A stretch of 64,000 nucleotides of DNA, from NCBI GenBank assembly GCA_029210625.1, contig JARGFU010000005.1, positions 124,001 to 188,000 on the forward strand, written 5' to 3'. Each line of letters begins with the position of its first letter. Position 1 is the first letter of the stretch. The notes below the pieces were generated by a model, which saw nothing but the letters and a program-made list of their open reading frames with translations, did no database searches and was not told the DNA's origin. Source of the DNA: Deltaproteobacteria bacterium (GTDB lineage: Bacteria; Myxococcota; Myxococcia; SLRQ01). Both the position numbers and the translations under genes were made by a program. Shown one piece after another: positions 12,468 through 21,169 of the stretch.

Positions 12468-14258
12468 ATGGAGAACCTCCCTGCCATCTTCCTGCGCACC
12501 GTGGGGCGCCTGGGGGAGCGCACCGCCGCTCAGCACTTCGAGGGCGGCCACTGGCGGGAGAGCACCTGGAGCGAGCTCGAGGAGCGCGCCCGGGCGCGGG
12601 CCGCCGGCCTGCTGGCCCGGGGCATCCGGCCCGGAGACCGGGTCGCCCTCATGGCCCAGACCTCCCTCGACTGGATCGTCTGCGAGCTCGCCATCCACTT
12701 CACCGGCGCGGTCTGCGTCCCCATCTACGCGACCCTGCTGGCCGAGGACATCGCCTACCTGGTGAACGACTCCGGCTCGCGCCTGGCCTTCGTCCAGGGC
12801 CGCGAGCTCCTCACCCGCTTCGAGGAGAAGCGGCCCTCCATGCCGGACCTCGAGGGGGTGATCCTCATGGAGGGGGAGGGGGACGGAGAGTGGGTCTCGG
12901 ACCTCCCCCAGCTGCGCCAGCAGGGGGAGCGGCACCTCGCGGACCACCCCGAGGGGCTCGAGGAGCGGCTGGCGGGCATCCAGGCCGACGACGTCGCCCA
13001 CTTCATCTACACCAGCGGCACCACCGGCCCGCCCAAGGGGGTCGTCCTCACCCACGCCAACTGGGCCTTCGAGGCGAAGGCCACCGAGGCGGTGGGGCTG
13101 GTCGGCCCCGAGGATCAGAGCCTGGCCTTCCTTCCCCTGGCGCACTCCTACGCCCAGGTGCTCAAGACGGTGTGGTTCACCCTGGGGCACCCGACCTGCT
13201 TCGCCCGGGACCTCACCACCATCGTCGAGGACATGGCCCACGCCCGCCCGACGGTGATGGCCGGCGTGCCCCGGATCTTCGAGAAGGTCCACGCCAAGAT
13301 CGTCGCCACCGGCATGGCCTCCCCGGGCCTCAAGGGGGTGCTCTTCGCCCAGGCGATGCGGCAGGTCGACGCCTACGCGGCGGCCCGCCGGTCGGGGCGC
13401 CGCTACGCCTCCCCGGGCTTCTTCCTGATGAAGCGCCTGGTCTTCACCAAGCTCGCGGCCCGGCTGAAGGAGCTCTTCGGCGGGCGCCTGCGCTTCTTCG
13501 TCTCGGGCGGCGCGCCCCTCTCACCGACCATCGCCTACTTCTTCGAGCTCTGCGGGGTGGAGATCCTCGAGGGTTACGGCCTGACCGAGACCTCGGCGGC
13601 CTCGACCGTCTGCCGGCCGGGCCGCAACAAGATCGGCACCGTCGGCATCCCGGTCCCGGGGGTCGAGGTGAAGATCGCCGAGGACGGCGAGGTGCTCATC
13701 CGCGGCCCGCACATCATGCGGGGCTACCACGGGAAGCCCGAGGCCACCGCCGAGGTGCTGGAGCCGGACGGCTGGTTCCACAGCGGCGACATCGGTCGGC
13801 TCGACGACGAGGGCTACCTGAAGATCACCGACCGCAAGAAGGACCTGATCGTCACCGCGGGCGGGAAGAACATCGCCCCGCAGAACATCGAGAACCGGCT
13901 CAAGGCCTATCCGCTCATCTCCCAGGCCGTGGTCCACGGTGATCGCCGGAAGTTCCTCACCGCCCTCGTCACCCTCGACGAGGAGGCGGCGGCCAAGGTC
14001 GCCGAGGAGGCCCGCTCGCCGGCCCGCGGCCTGGCCGAGCTCTCGGTGGACTCCGCGGTGAAGGCGGCGGTCGCCGCGGCGGTGGCCGACCTCAACGGGA
14101 GCCTGGCCTCCTACGAGACGATCAAGAAGCACGCGATCCTGCCCTACGAGCTCTCCCAGGAGGGAGGCGAGCTGACGCCCTCCCTGAAGGTGAAGCGGCG
14201 CGTCCTGGAGACGCGCCACGCGGAGCTGCTCGACGGCTTCTACGACGAGAAATACTGA
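12468..14258 (+). CDS. Long-chain acyl-CoA synthetase (AMP-forming), copy 1
   Basis: This 596-residue member of the adenylate-forming family should activate fatty acids to acyl-CoA by way of acyl-AMP. The phosphate-binding signature YTSGTTGPPKG sits near residue 180. The second core motif GYGLTETSA is near 369, followed by the GDIGRLDDEGYLKITDRKKD hinge region and the Lys-containing C-terminal lobe (SLKVKRR). The architecture matches FadD/FAA-type long-chain ligases of about 600 residues. A strong ribosome site (GGGGAGGG) decides the ATG at 12468. Immediately downstream is a paralogue of exactly the same length with many identical motifs, so this is a tandem duplication. The substrates could differ between the two; this cannot be told from the sequence alone. 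Confidence 0.94.
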   Translation: MENLPAIFLRTVGRLGERTAAQHFEGGHWRESTWSELEERARARAAGLLARGIRPGDRVALMAQTSLDWIVCELAIHFTGAVCVPIYATLLAEDIAYLVNDSGSRLAFVQGRELLTRFEEKRPSMPDLEGVILMEGEGDGEWVSDLPQLRQQGERHLADHPEGLEERLAGIQADDVAHFIYTSGTTGPPKGVVLTHANWAFEAKATEAVGLVGPEDQSLAFLPLAHSYAQVLKTVWFTLGHPTCFARDLTTIVEDMAHARPTVMAGVPRIFEKVHAKIVATGMASPGLKGVLFAQAMRQVDAYAAARRSGRRYASPGFFLMKRLVFTKLAARLKELFGGRLRFFVSGGAPLSPTIAYFFELCGVEILEGYGLTETSAASTVCRPGRNKIGTVGIPVPGVEVKIAEDGEVLIRGPHIMRGYHGKPEATAEVLEPDGWFHSGDIGRLDDEGYLKITDRKKDLIVTAGGKNIAPQNIENRLKAYPLISQAVVHGDRRKFLTALVTLDEEAAAKVAEEARSPARGLAELSVDSAVKAAVAAAVADLNGSLASYETIKKHAILPYELSQEGGELTPSLKVKRRVLETRHAELLDGFYDEKY

Positions 14259-14275
14259 CGAAGGAGAGAAAGAAG

Positions 14276-16066
14276 ATGAGCGAGAACGTCGCCTCGATCT
14301 TCCTGGCCACCTGCGCCCGCAAGGGGGACACGGTCGCCGCCCGCTTCAAGAAGGACGGCGCCTGGCGCACCTACAGCTGGAAGGAGCTGGAGGGCCGGGC
14401 CCGGGCCATCGCCGCCGGCCTGATCCTGGACGGGGTGCAGGCGGGGGACCGCGTGAACATCCTCGGGAGCACCAGCATCGACTGGGTGCTGGCCGAGCTG
14501 GGCGTCCACCTGGCCGGCGCCACCTCGGTGCCCATCTACCACTCCAACACCCCCGACGAGGTGCAGTACGTCGTGGAGAACTCGGGGGGCAGCTACGCCT
14601 TCGTCGACGGGCCGGAGCAGCTGGCCAAGTTCGAGGAGATCAAGGCCCGGATCCCGGCGGTGAAGCGGGTGGTGCGCTGGGACGCCGCCGGCGAGGGCGA
14701 CTGGATCCGGGGCGTCGAGGACCTGATGAGCGCGGGGGAGGGTGACGAGGGGGCGAAGAAGACCCTCGAGGAACGGATCGAGGCCATCGATCCGGACCTG
14801 ACCGCCGTCATCATCTACACCTCGGGGACCACCGGGCCGCCCAAGGGCGTGATCCTGCCGCACTCCGCCTGGGCCTACGAGGCCAAGGCCGTGGAGAAGC
14901 TGAACCTGGTGGAGGAGGACGACATCCAGATGTTCTGGCTGCCGCTCGCGCACTCCTTCGCCCAGGTGCTCAAGACGGCCTGGTACCACCTGGGCCACGA
15001 GATGGCCTTCGCCGAGAGCATCGAGCGGCTGGTGCCGAACCTGGCCGAGGCCCGCCCCACGGTGATGGCCTGCGTGCCGCGGATCTTCGAGAAGGTGTTC
15101 ACGAAGGTGATCTCCGGCGGCCTGGAGTCCCCGGGGATCAAGGGGAAGCTCTTCGCCTGGGCGATGGGGCACTTCGACCGCTACGCCGACGCCAAGCGCA
15201 AGGGTCAGGAGTACGGCGGCGTGGGCTTCGCCCTGGCCAACAAGCTGGTCTTCTCCAAGGTGGCCGAGAAGCTCTCGGGCACCTTCGGCGGCCGGATGCG
15301 CTTCTTCCTCTCGGGTGGGGCGCCCCTCTCGCCGACCATCGCCTACTTCTTCGATATCGCCGGCATCATGATCCTCGAGGGCTACGGCCTCACCGAGACC
15401 TCGGCGGCCACCTGCGTGAACCTGCCCCACAAGATCAAGATCGGCACCGTGGGGCCGGCGATCCCGGGCTCCGAGCTGAAGATCGCCGCGGACGGCGAGA
15501 TCATGATCCGCGGCCCGGGCGTGATGAAGGGCTACTACGGCAACGAGGAGGCGACGAAGGAGGCCTTCGACGCGGAGGGCTGGTTCCACAGCGGCGACAT
15601 CGGTGAGCTCGACGCGGACGGCTACCTGAAGATCACCGACCGCAAGAAGGACATCATCGTCACCGCGGGCGGGAAGAACGTCGCCCCGCAGAACATCGAG
15701 AACCAGCTGAAGACCGCGCCCCTGGTCTCCCAGGTCGTGGTCCACGGGGACAAGCGCAAGTTCCTCTCGGCCCTCTTCACCCTCGACGAGGAGAACGCGA
15801 AGGCGCTGGCGGCGAAGGAGGGGCTCGGAGACCTCTCGATCCCCGAGCTCGCGAAGCACCCCCGCATCCGCGAGGAGATCCAGAAGCACGTCGACGCGGT
15901 GAACGCCGGCCTGGCCTCCTACGAGACCGTGAAGAAGTTCGCCATCCTCGAGGCCGACTTCACCCAGGAGTCCGGCGAGCTGACCGCCTCCCTGAAGGTG
16001 AAGCGCCGGGTGGTGGAGAAGGGCAACCAGGCCATCCTCGATGCCTTCTACGGGGAGTCCTACTAG
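14276..16066 (+). CDS. Long-chain acyl-CoA synthetase (AMP-forming), copy 2
   Basis: Also 596 residues, with the AMP-binding motif YTSGTTGPPKG near residue 181, GYGLTETSA and GDIGELDADGYLKITDRKKD. It is 17 bases downstream of the first copy and has its own strong ribosome site (AAGGAGAG), so the pair is probably one operon. Conserved blocks are shared along the full length (for example FFLSGGAPLSPTIAYFFDI against FFVSGGAPLSPTIAYFFEL), but the N-terminal third and the loops differ clearly, so the duplication is not recent. The stop codon lies inside an 18-base perfect palindrome that may act as a terminator. The role is fatty-acid activation, with substrate preference unknown. Confidence 0.94.
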   Translation: MSENVASIFLATCARKGDTVAARFKKDGAWRTYSWKELEGRARAIAAGLILDGVQAGDRVNILGSTSIDWVLAELGVHLAGATSVPIYHSNTPDEVQYVVENSGGSYAFVDGPEQLAKFEEIKARIPAVKRVVRWDAAGEGDWIRGVEDLMSAGEGDEGAKKTLEERIEAIDPDLTAVIIYTSGTTGPPKGVILPHSAWAYEAKAVEKLNLVEEDDIQMFWLPLAHSFAQVLKTAWYHLGHEMAFAESIERLVPNLAEARPTVMACVPRIFEKVFTKVISGGLESPGIKGKLFAWAMGHFDRYADAKRKGQEYGGVGFALANKLVFSKVAEKLSGTFGGRMRFFLSGGAPLSPTIAYFFDIAGIMILEGYGLTETSAATCVNLPHKIKIGTVGPAIPGSELKIAADGEIMIRGPGVMKGYYGNEEATKEAFDAEGWFHSGDIGELDADGYLKITDRKKDIIVTAGGKNVAPQNIENQLKTAPLVSQVVVHGDKRKFLSALFTLDEENAKALAAKEGLGDLSIPELAKHPRIREEIQKHVDAVNAGLASYETVKKFAILEADFTQESGELTASLKVKRRVVEKGNQAILDAFYGESY

Positions 16067-16080
16067 GGGGCGCCCCCTAG
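16063..16080. terminator. Perfect 18-bp palindrome at the end of the acyl-CoA synthetase pair
   Basis: CTAGGGGGCGCCCCCTAG is its own reverse complement and includes the TAG stop codon of the second synthetase. Folded as RNA it would give a seven-base-pair stem with a GCGC loop. Only a weak T-rich stretch (TCTTT) follows at 16093, so it may be a terminator or a protein-binding palindrome. Confidence 0.5.
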
Positions 16081-16095
16081 ACCCGGCCCGGATCT

Positions 16096-16123
16096 TTGTG
16101 CTGAAAGGGAAGTCTGGTAGCGT
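16096..16123 (+). promoter_or_regulatory. Candidate promoter of the FHA/Tad-like locus
   Basis: TTGTGC (16096-16101), a 16-base spacer and TAGCGT (16118-16123) lie about 55 bases upstream of the RHH-FHA gene start. The same TTGTSN / TAGNNT style is seen elsewhere in this window. This is the only candidate in the 111-base gap. Confidence 0.4.
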
Positions 16124-16177
16124 TTCGGGAAAGTTGCGTCGCGAAGTGGACGCACGTTCTCGAGCAGCGAGAGGGAC

Positions 16178-17001
<824 letters not shown>

Positions 17002-17002
<1 letters not shown>

Positions 17003-17021
17003 GTCGGGCGTCAGCCCGACC
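17002..17021. terminator. Hairpin after the RHH-FHA gene
   Basis: GGTCGGGC (17002-17009) and GCCCGACC (17014-17021) form a perfect eight-base-pair stem with a GTCA loop, beginning at the last base of the TAG stop codon. No T-run follows. It could attenuate read-through into the prepilin peptidase gene. Confidence 0.55.
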
Positions 17022-17059
17022 GATGACCTGACACCGCCAGGCGCCCTATAAGGGTAGCC

Positions 17060-17671
17060 ATGGAAATGCTCGGGGAAGGCGCGCCCTTCACCACGCCACA
17101 GTGGGTGCTCGCCGGCGTCGCGACGCTGATCTGTCTGATCTCGATCTACACCGACCTCAAGGATCGCAAGATCCTGAACGTCGTGACCCTCCCCGCCATC
17201 GTGGTGGGGCTGGTGCTCCACCTGGTCTTCTGGGGCTGGTCCCAGAGCACCGGGATGGGCCTGAAGTGGAGCTTCATCGGCCTCGTCGCCGGTGCGCTGC
17301 CCTTCCTGATCTTCGTCTCCATCAACGCCCAGTCCTTCGGGATGGGGGATCTGAAGCTGGTGGCGGCCCTGGGGGCGCTCACGGGCTTCCCCTTCATCCT
17401 CGACATCTTCGTGCGCCTGGCCCTGGCCGGCGGGATCCTCGCCATCGCGGTGCTGCTCTGGCAGGGGAAGCTCGGCCGGACCTTGCTGGGGATGGTGCGG
17501 CGCGAGCGCGCCCCCGAGGGCGCGCAGGGCAATGAAGAGGGGGAAGAACCCTCGACGGAGGGCTATCCCTCGGGAGACAAAAAGGTCTACATTCCTTACG
17601 GCGTTGCGATCGCCGCGGGTGCCATCTGGGCCTTCGTGGCTGAATTCTCGAGATCTGGCATGGGGAATTGA
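17060..17671 (+). CDS. cpaA: Type IV prepilin peptidase, CpaA/TadV-like
   Basis: The 203-residue polytopic membrane protein belongs to the A24 aspartic peptidase family, which cleaves and sometimes methylates prepilins at the inner membrane. The two catalytic Asp are visible: Asp32 in IYTDLKDRKI and Asp97 in the GMGD motif (FGMGDLKL). It lacks the large N-terminal methylase domain of PilD, as expected for the short CpaA/TadV class. About five or six membrane helices are evident, with a hydrophilic acidic loop (about 150-175) before the last one. It sits four bases upstream of the secretin gene, so co-transcription is likely. A TATAAG seven bases before the ATG and an overlapping AAGGGT leave open whether initiation is leaderless or Shine-Dalgarno led. 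Confidence 0.92.
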   Translation: MEMLGEGAPFTTPQWVLAGVATLICLISIYTDLKDRKILNVVTLPAIVVGLVLHLVFWGWSQSTGMGLKWSFIGLVAGALPFLIFVSINAQSFGMGDLKLVAALGALTGFPFILDIFVRLALAGGILAIAVLLWQGKLGRTLLGMVRRERAPEGAQGNEEGEEPSTEGYPSGDKKVYIPYGVAIAAGAIWAFVAEFSRSGMGN

Positions 17672-17674
17672 GAG

Positions 17675-19168
17675 ATGAGGCGGACGACGAACTTCTACCG
17701 GTGGGCGGTTTCCTCTCTTCTCGCCCTTGGGCTGACCCTGGGGCTTTCGACCGCCGCGATGGCAGAGGAAGGTGGGAACATCTCCATCGCCGTCGGCCAG
17801 CAGCGCGTCCTCACGGTGAAGGGAATCACCCGGATCTCCATCGGTGACGACAGCATCGCGGCCGTGAAGGCCATCGCCGCGACCAACCAGGTGCTGATCA
17901 CCGGCGTGAAGAAGGGCCGGACGACCCTGATCGTGTGGCGCTCCAGCGGCCAGCGGGTCTCCTACCTCGTCAACGTCACCATGGTGCCGGCGAGCGAGGT
18001 CATCCGCGAGGTGCAGGCCCTGCTGGGCAGCATCGAGGGTGTGACCATCCGCACCGTCGGTGACCGGGTCTACCTGGACGGCTCGGCCTACACCACCGAG
18101 GACTTCCAGCGGATCAACGAGGTGACCGAGCTCTACCCCTCGGTGAAGAGCTTCGTGAAGGTCGCCCCCAACGCCAAGAAGCTGGTCGCCAACACCCTGA
18201 ACCAGGAGCTGCAGCGCGCGGGCCTCAAGAACGTGCAGGCCAGCGTCGTGGGCACCACGATCTTCCTCGAGGGCTCGGTCGAGTCCCAGCAGGACCTCCA
18301 GAAGGCCGAGCTGATCACCAAGGCCGTGGGCGAGCGGGTCGAGAACCTGCTGGTCGTCGGTATCAAGCGGATGATCCTCACCGAGGTCCAGTTCGTCGAG
18401 ATCCGGAAGAAGGGCACCGACAACATCGGCGTCGCCTGGCCGCTCGATATCAACGGCAGCGTGACCTACAACATCGACGTCGCCCAGCCCTTCCAGGCGG
18501 GCTCGTCGGTCGGCTGGGTCAACACCAACCCCGACTACAAGGCGACCTGGGGTGGCGGCCTCGAGGCCTCCTCGCCCTTCGCCTTCGGCCTGAACCTCTC
18601 CGACGGCTACGGCCGCCTCCTGGCCCAGCCCAAGCTGGTCTGCGCCTCCGGCGAGAAGGCCGAGTTCCTCGCCGGCGGCGAGGTGCCGATCCCGATGATC
18701 ACCGCCAACGAGATGTCGGTGGAGTACAAGGAGTTCGGCGTGAAGCTGGAGATCCAGCCCACGGCCGACCGCCACGGCAACATCCAGACCCAGATCTACG
18801 CCGAGGTGAGCGAGGTCGACGACTCGGTCTCGGTGAAGGTCGGCGCGAACATCAACATCCCCGGCTTCCGCAACCGCCACGTGAAGACGAACGTCACGGT
18901 CCGCCACGGTGAGACCATCGTCCTCTCCGGCGTGTTCAACCACGACCAGCAGAAGAGCGTCGCGAAGTTCCCCCTCCTGGGGCACATCCCGATCCTCGGT
19001 GAGCTCTTCAAGTCCCGGAAGTTCCAGGAGACGAAGTCCGAGCTGGTCATCTTCGTCATCCCGCGCATCGTGAACCCGGACACCGAGCGCATCCGGAAGA
19101 CCATCGCGGACATCAAGACGCGCTACAAGCAGGCGCGCCGCCAGGTGAACTTCTCGATCTTCGACTGA
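17675..19168 (+). CDS. cpaC: Tad-type outer-membrane secretin, CpaC/RcpA-like
   Basis: The 497-residue product has a signal peptide (cleavage near AMAEEG, residue about 30). A pilus-assembly N-terminal domain follows (about 35-110, VGQQRVLTVKGITRISIGD), then BON-like segments (about 110-220), and a secretin core from about 230. The secretin hallmark near the C-terminus is LLGHIPILGELFKS followed by ELVIFVIPRIV. It should form the gated outer-membrane ring through which a Tad pilus or Tad-like machine passes. It directly follows the prepilin peptidase gene and is followed by a strong terminator-like hairpin at 19205. The ATPase that would drive the machine is the next gene. Confidence 0.94.
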   Translation: MRRTTNFYRWAVSSLLALGLTLGLSTAAMAEEGGNISIAVGQQRVLTVKGITRISIGDDSIAAVKAIAATNQVLITGVKKGRTTLIVWRSSGQRVSYLVNVTMVPASEVIREVQALLGSIEGVTIRTVGDRVYLDGSAYTTEDFQRINEVTELYPSVKSFVKVAPNAKKLVANTLNQELQRAGLKNVQASVVGTTIFLEGSVESQQDLQKAELITKAVGERVENLLVVGIKRMILTEVQFVEIRKKGTDNIGVAWPLDINGSVTYNIDVAQPFQAGSSVGWVNTNPDYKATWGGGLEASSPFAFGLNLSDGYGRLLAQPKLVCASGEKAEFLAGGEVPIPMITANEMSVEYKEFGVKLEIQPTADRHGNIQTQIYAEVSEVDDSVSVKVGANINIPGFRNRHVKTNVTVRHGETIVLSGVFNHDQQKSVAKFPLLGHIPILGELFKSRKFQETKSELVIFVIPRIVNPDTERIRKTIADIKTRYKQARRQVNFSIFD

Positions 19169-19204
19169 TCCTCGAGCTCGAGGCGAACGCCTGACCGATG
19201 AGGG

Positions 19205-19232
19205 AGGGGGGTGACCGGCCGGTCGCCCCCCT
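19205..19232 (+). terminator. Strong terminator hairpin after the secretin gene
   Basis: GGGGGG (19206-19211), then GACC, a GGCC loop, GGTC and CCCCCC (19226-19231) form an almost perfect stem of eleven or twelve pairs with one T-G wobble, followed by TTCTC. It lies 36 bases after the secretin stop. The remaining 150 bases before the ATPase gene hold only a weak -10-like TATGCT at 19285-19290. Confidence 0.7.
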
Positions 19233-19381
19233 TCTCGCGTCTGGGGCCCGAGGAAGAGGCGTGCAGCGTTCCGGCGACCCGGGGTATGCTCCCGTATTGC
19301 CTGCGGGATCCCTTGCCTCGGATCCGACCCCTCGTTGCCGGGCGCGGGCGGACTCTCTCACAGCTTCAAGGAGCAACAGGC

Positions 19382-21154
19382 ATGGGTTTGACGCTCGTCA
19401 TCCGGGAGAAGGGCGGCTCCGCCGAGCGGAAGACGTTCTCCAAGGACGCAGTGACCATCGGCCGGGTGGCCGGGAACGACATCGTCCTGGGCAAGGGCAA
19501 CGTCTCCAAGCAGCACTCGAAGATCGTCCTGAAGGACGGGAAGTTCATCGTCCTGGACCTGAAGTCCACCAACGGGACCTACGTGAACGGCAAGCGGATC
19601 ACCGCGCCGCAGGTGGTGCGAGGCTCCGACAAGATCTACGTCGGCGACTTCATCATCAACGTGGACGACGGGGCCGACGAGGAGGAGGGCACCGGTGATC
19701 TGCCGGCCCGCCGTCCCCGGGAGAGCGTGCCGGCGCCGGTCGCGAGAGGCGGCGGCGACCAGGAGGACGAAGCTCCCCGCAAGAAGCGACGGCGGAAGAG
19801 CACCCAGAACATGCCGGCCTCCCTCGCGGCGGCGGCCGAGCGCGAGGCGGCGAAGCGGGCGTTGATGGATCCGCGGATCGAGCGCCAGAACGCCCTCATC
19901 CGCGAGATCCACGACCGCCTGGTCGAGTACATGGACCTGCGGCGCCTCGACATGGACAAGATCGGCGACGAGCAGCTCTGGTCCAGGACCGAGCGCGGCG
20001 TCACCGACATCCTCGCCCAGATGGACGCCGACGGTGAGCTCCCCTCGGGCTTCGACATCGACGAGCTGAAGACGGATGTCCTCAACGAGGCCCTCGGCCT
20101 CGGGCCCCTCGAGGAGTTCCTGGCTGACGACGACATCTCCGAGATCATGGTCAACCACTCCACGCAGATCTACGTGGAGAGGGGCGGCAAGCTGACCCTC
20201 TCGCCGAAGACCTTCTCGTCGAACCAGGCGGTGCTCTCGGTCATCGAGCGGATCGTGGCCCCCATCGGCCGCCGCATCGACGAGTCGAGCCCCCTGGTCG
20301 ACGCGCGCCTGAAGGACGGCAGCCGGGTGAACGCCATCATCCCGCCCCTGGCCCTGAAGGGGCCCTCGATCACCATCCGGAAGTTCAAGAAGGAGGCCCT
20401 CGGGATCGAGGACCTCATCGGCTACAAGACGATCTCTCCCCAGGGGGCCGAGTTCCTCCGGGCCTGCATCCAGTCGCGGAAGAACGTGATCATCTCCGGC
20501 GGCACGGGCTCGGGGAAGACCACCACCCTCAACATCATCTCGAACTTCATCCCCGAGGGTGAGCGCATCGTCACCGTCGAGGACGCGGCCGAGCTTCAGC
20601 TCCGGCAGGATCACTGGATCCAGCTCGAGACCCGGCCGGCCAACATCGAGGGCAAGGGCCGGATCTCGATCCGCGACCTGGTGAAGAACTGCCTCCGGAT
20701 GCGCCCCGACCGGATCGTCGTCGGCGAGTGCCGTGGCGGCGAGGCCCTCGACATGCTGCAGGCGATGAACACCGGTCACGATGGCTCGCTGACCACGGCC
20801 CACGCCAACAGCCCCCGGGACGCCCTGGCGCGCCTCGAGACCATGGTGCTGATGAGCGGCATGGAGTTGCCGGTGCGCGCCATCCGCGAGCAGATCGCCT
20901 CCGCGGTGGACATCATCGTGCAGCAGACCCGCTTCTCGGACGGCTCTCGTAAGATCACCCACATCTCCGAGGTCGCGGGCATGGAGGTCGACATCGTCAC
21001 CCTCCAGGACATCTTCATCTTCAAGCAGGAGGGCTTCGACGAGAACGGCAAGGTGAAGGGCCGCTTCCTGGCGACCGGCTTCATCCCGAAGTTCTACGAC
21101 GAACTTCAGCGCCGGGGCATCCCGGTCAACATGGAAATCTTCCGGGAAGAGTAG
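19382..21154 (+). CDS. cpaF: Tad secretion ATPase CpaF with N-terminal FHA domain
   Basis: The 590-residue product fuses an FHA domain to a CpaF/TadA-type secretion ATPase. The FHA domain (about 5-95) has all landmarks: [15 protein letters not shown] and [11 protein letters not shown] basic linker (KKRRRKST) follows, then the CpaF N-terminal helices (about 160-260) and the motor domain, with Walker [10 protein letters not shown] near residue 375 and the Walker B region [19 protein letters not shown] near 445. The ATPase should power pilus or pseudopilus assembly at the inner membrane. The FHA domain suggests regulation by, or docking to, a threonine-phosphorylated protein. I chose the ATG at 19382, after AAGGAG; the frame is open further upstream but that part does not look coding. 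Confidence 0.95.
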   Translation: MGLTLVIREKGGSAERKTFSKDAVTIGRVAGNDIVLGKGNVSKQHSKIVLKDGKFIVLDLKSTNGTYVNGKRITAPQVVRGSDKIYVGDFIINVDDGADEEEGTGDLPARRPRESVPAPVARGGGDQEDEAPRKKRRRKSTQNMPASLAAAAEREAAKRALMDPRIERQNALIREIHDRLVEYMDLRRLDMDKIGDEQLWSRTERGVTDILAQMDADGELPSGFDIDELKTDVLNEALGLGPLEEFLADDDISEIMVNHSTQIYVERGGKLTLSPKTFSSNQAVLSVIERIVAPIGRRIDESSPLVDARLKDGSRVNAIIPPLALKGPSITIRKFKKEALGIEDLIGYKTISPQGAEFLRACIQSRKNVIISGGTGSGKTTTLNIISNFIPEGERIVTVEDAAELQLRQDHWIQLETRPANIEGKGRISIRDLVKNCLRMRPDRIVVGECRGGEALDMLQAMNTGHDGSLTTAHANSPRDALARLETMVLMSGMELPVRAIREQIASAVDIIVQQTRFSDGSRKITHISEVAGMEVDIVTLQDIFIFKQEGFDENGKVKGRFLATGFIPKFYDELQRRGIPVNMEIFREE

Positions 21155-21169
21155 GCGAGAGGCGAAAGC

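Noticed and set aside
19285-19290. TATGCT as a firm promoter of the FHA-CpaF gene
   Set aside because: No -35 is found at a suitable distance and it lies about 90 bases from the start; it is mentioned only as a weak possibility.
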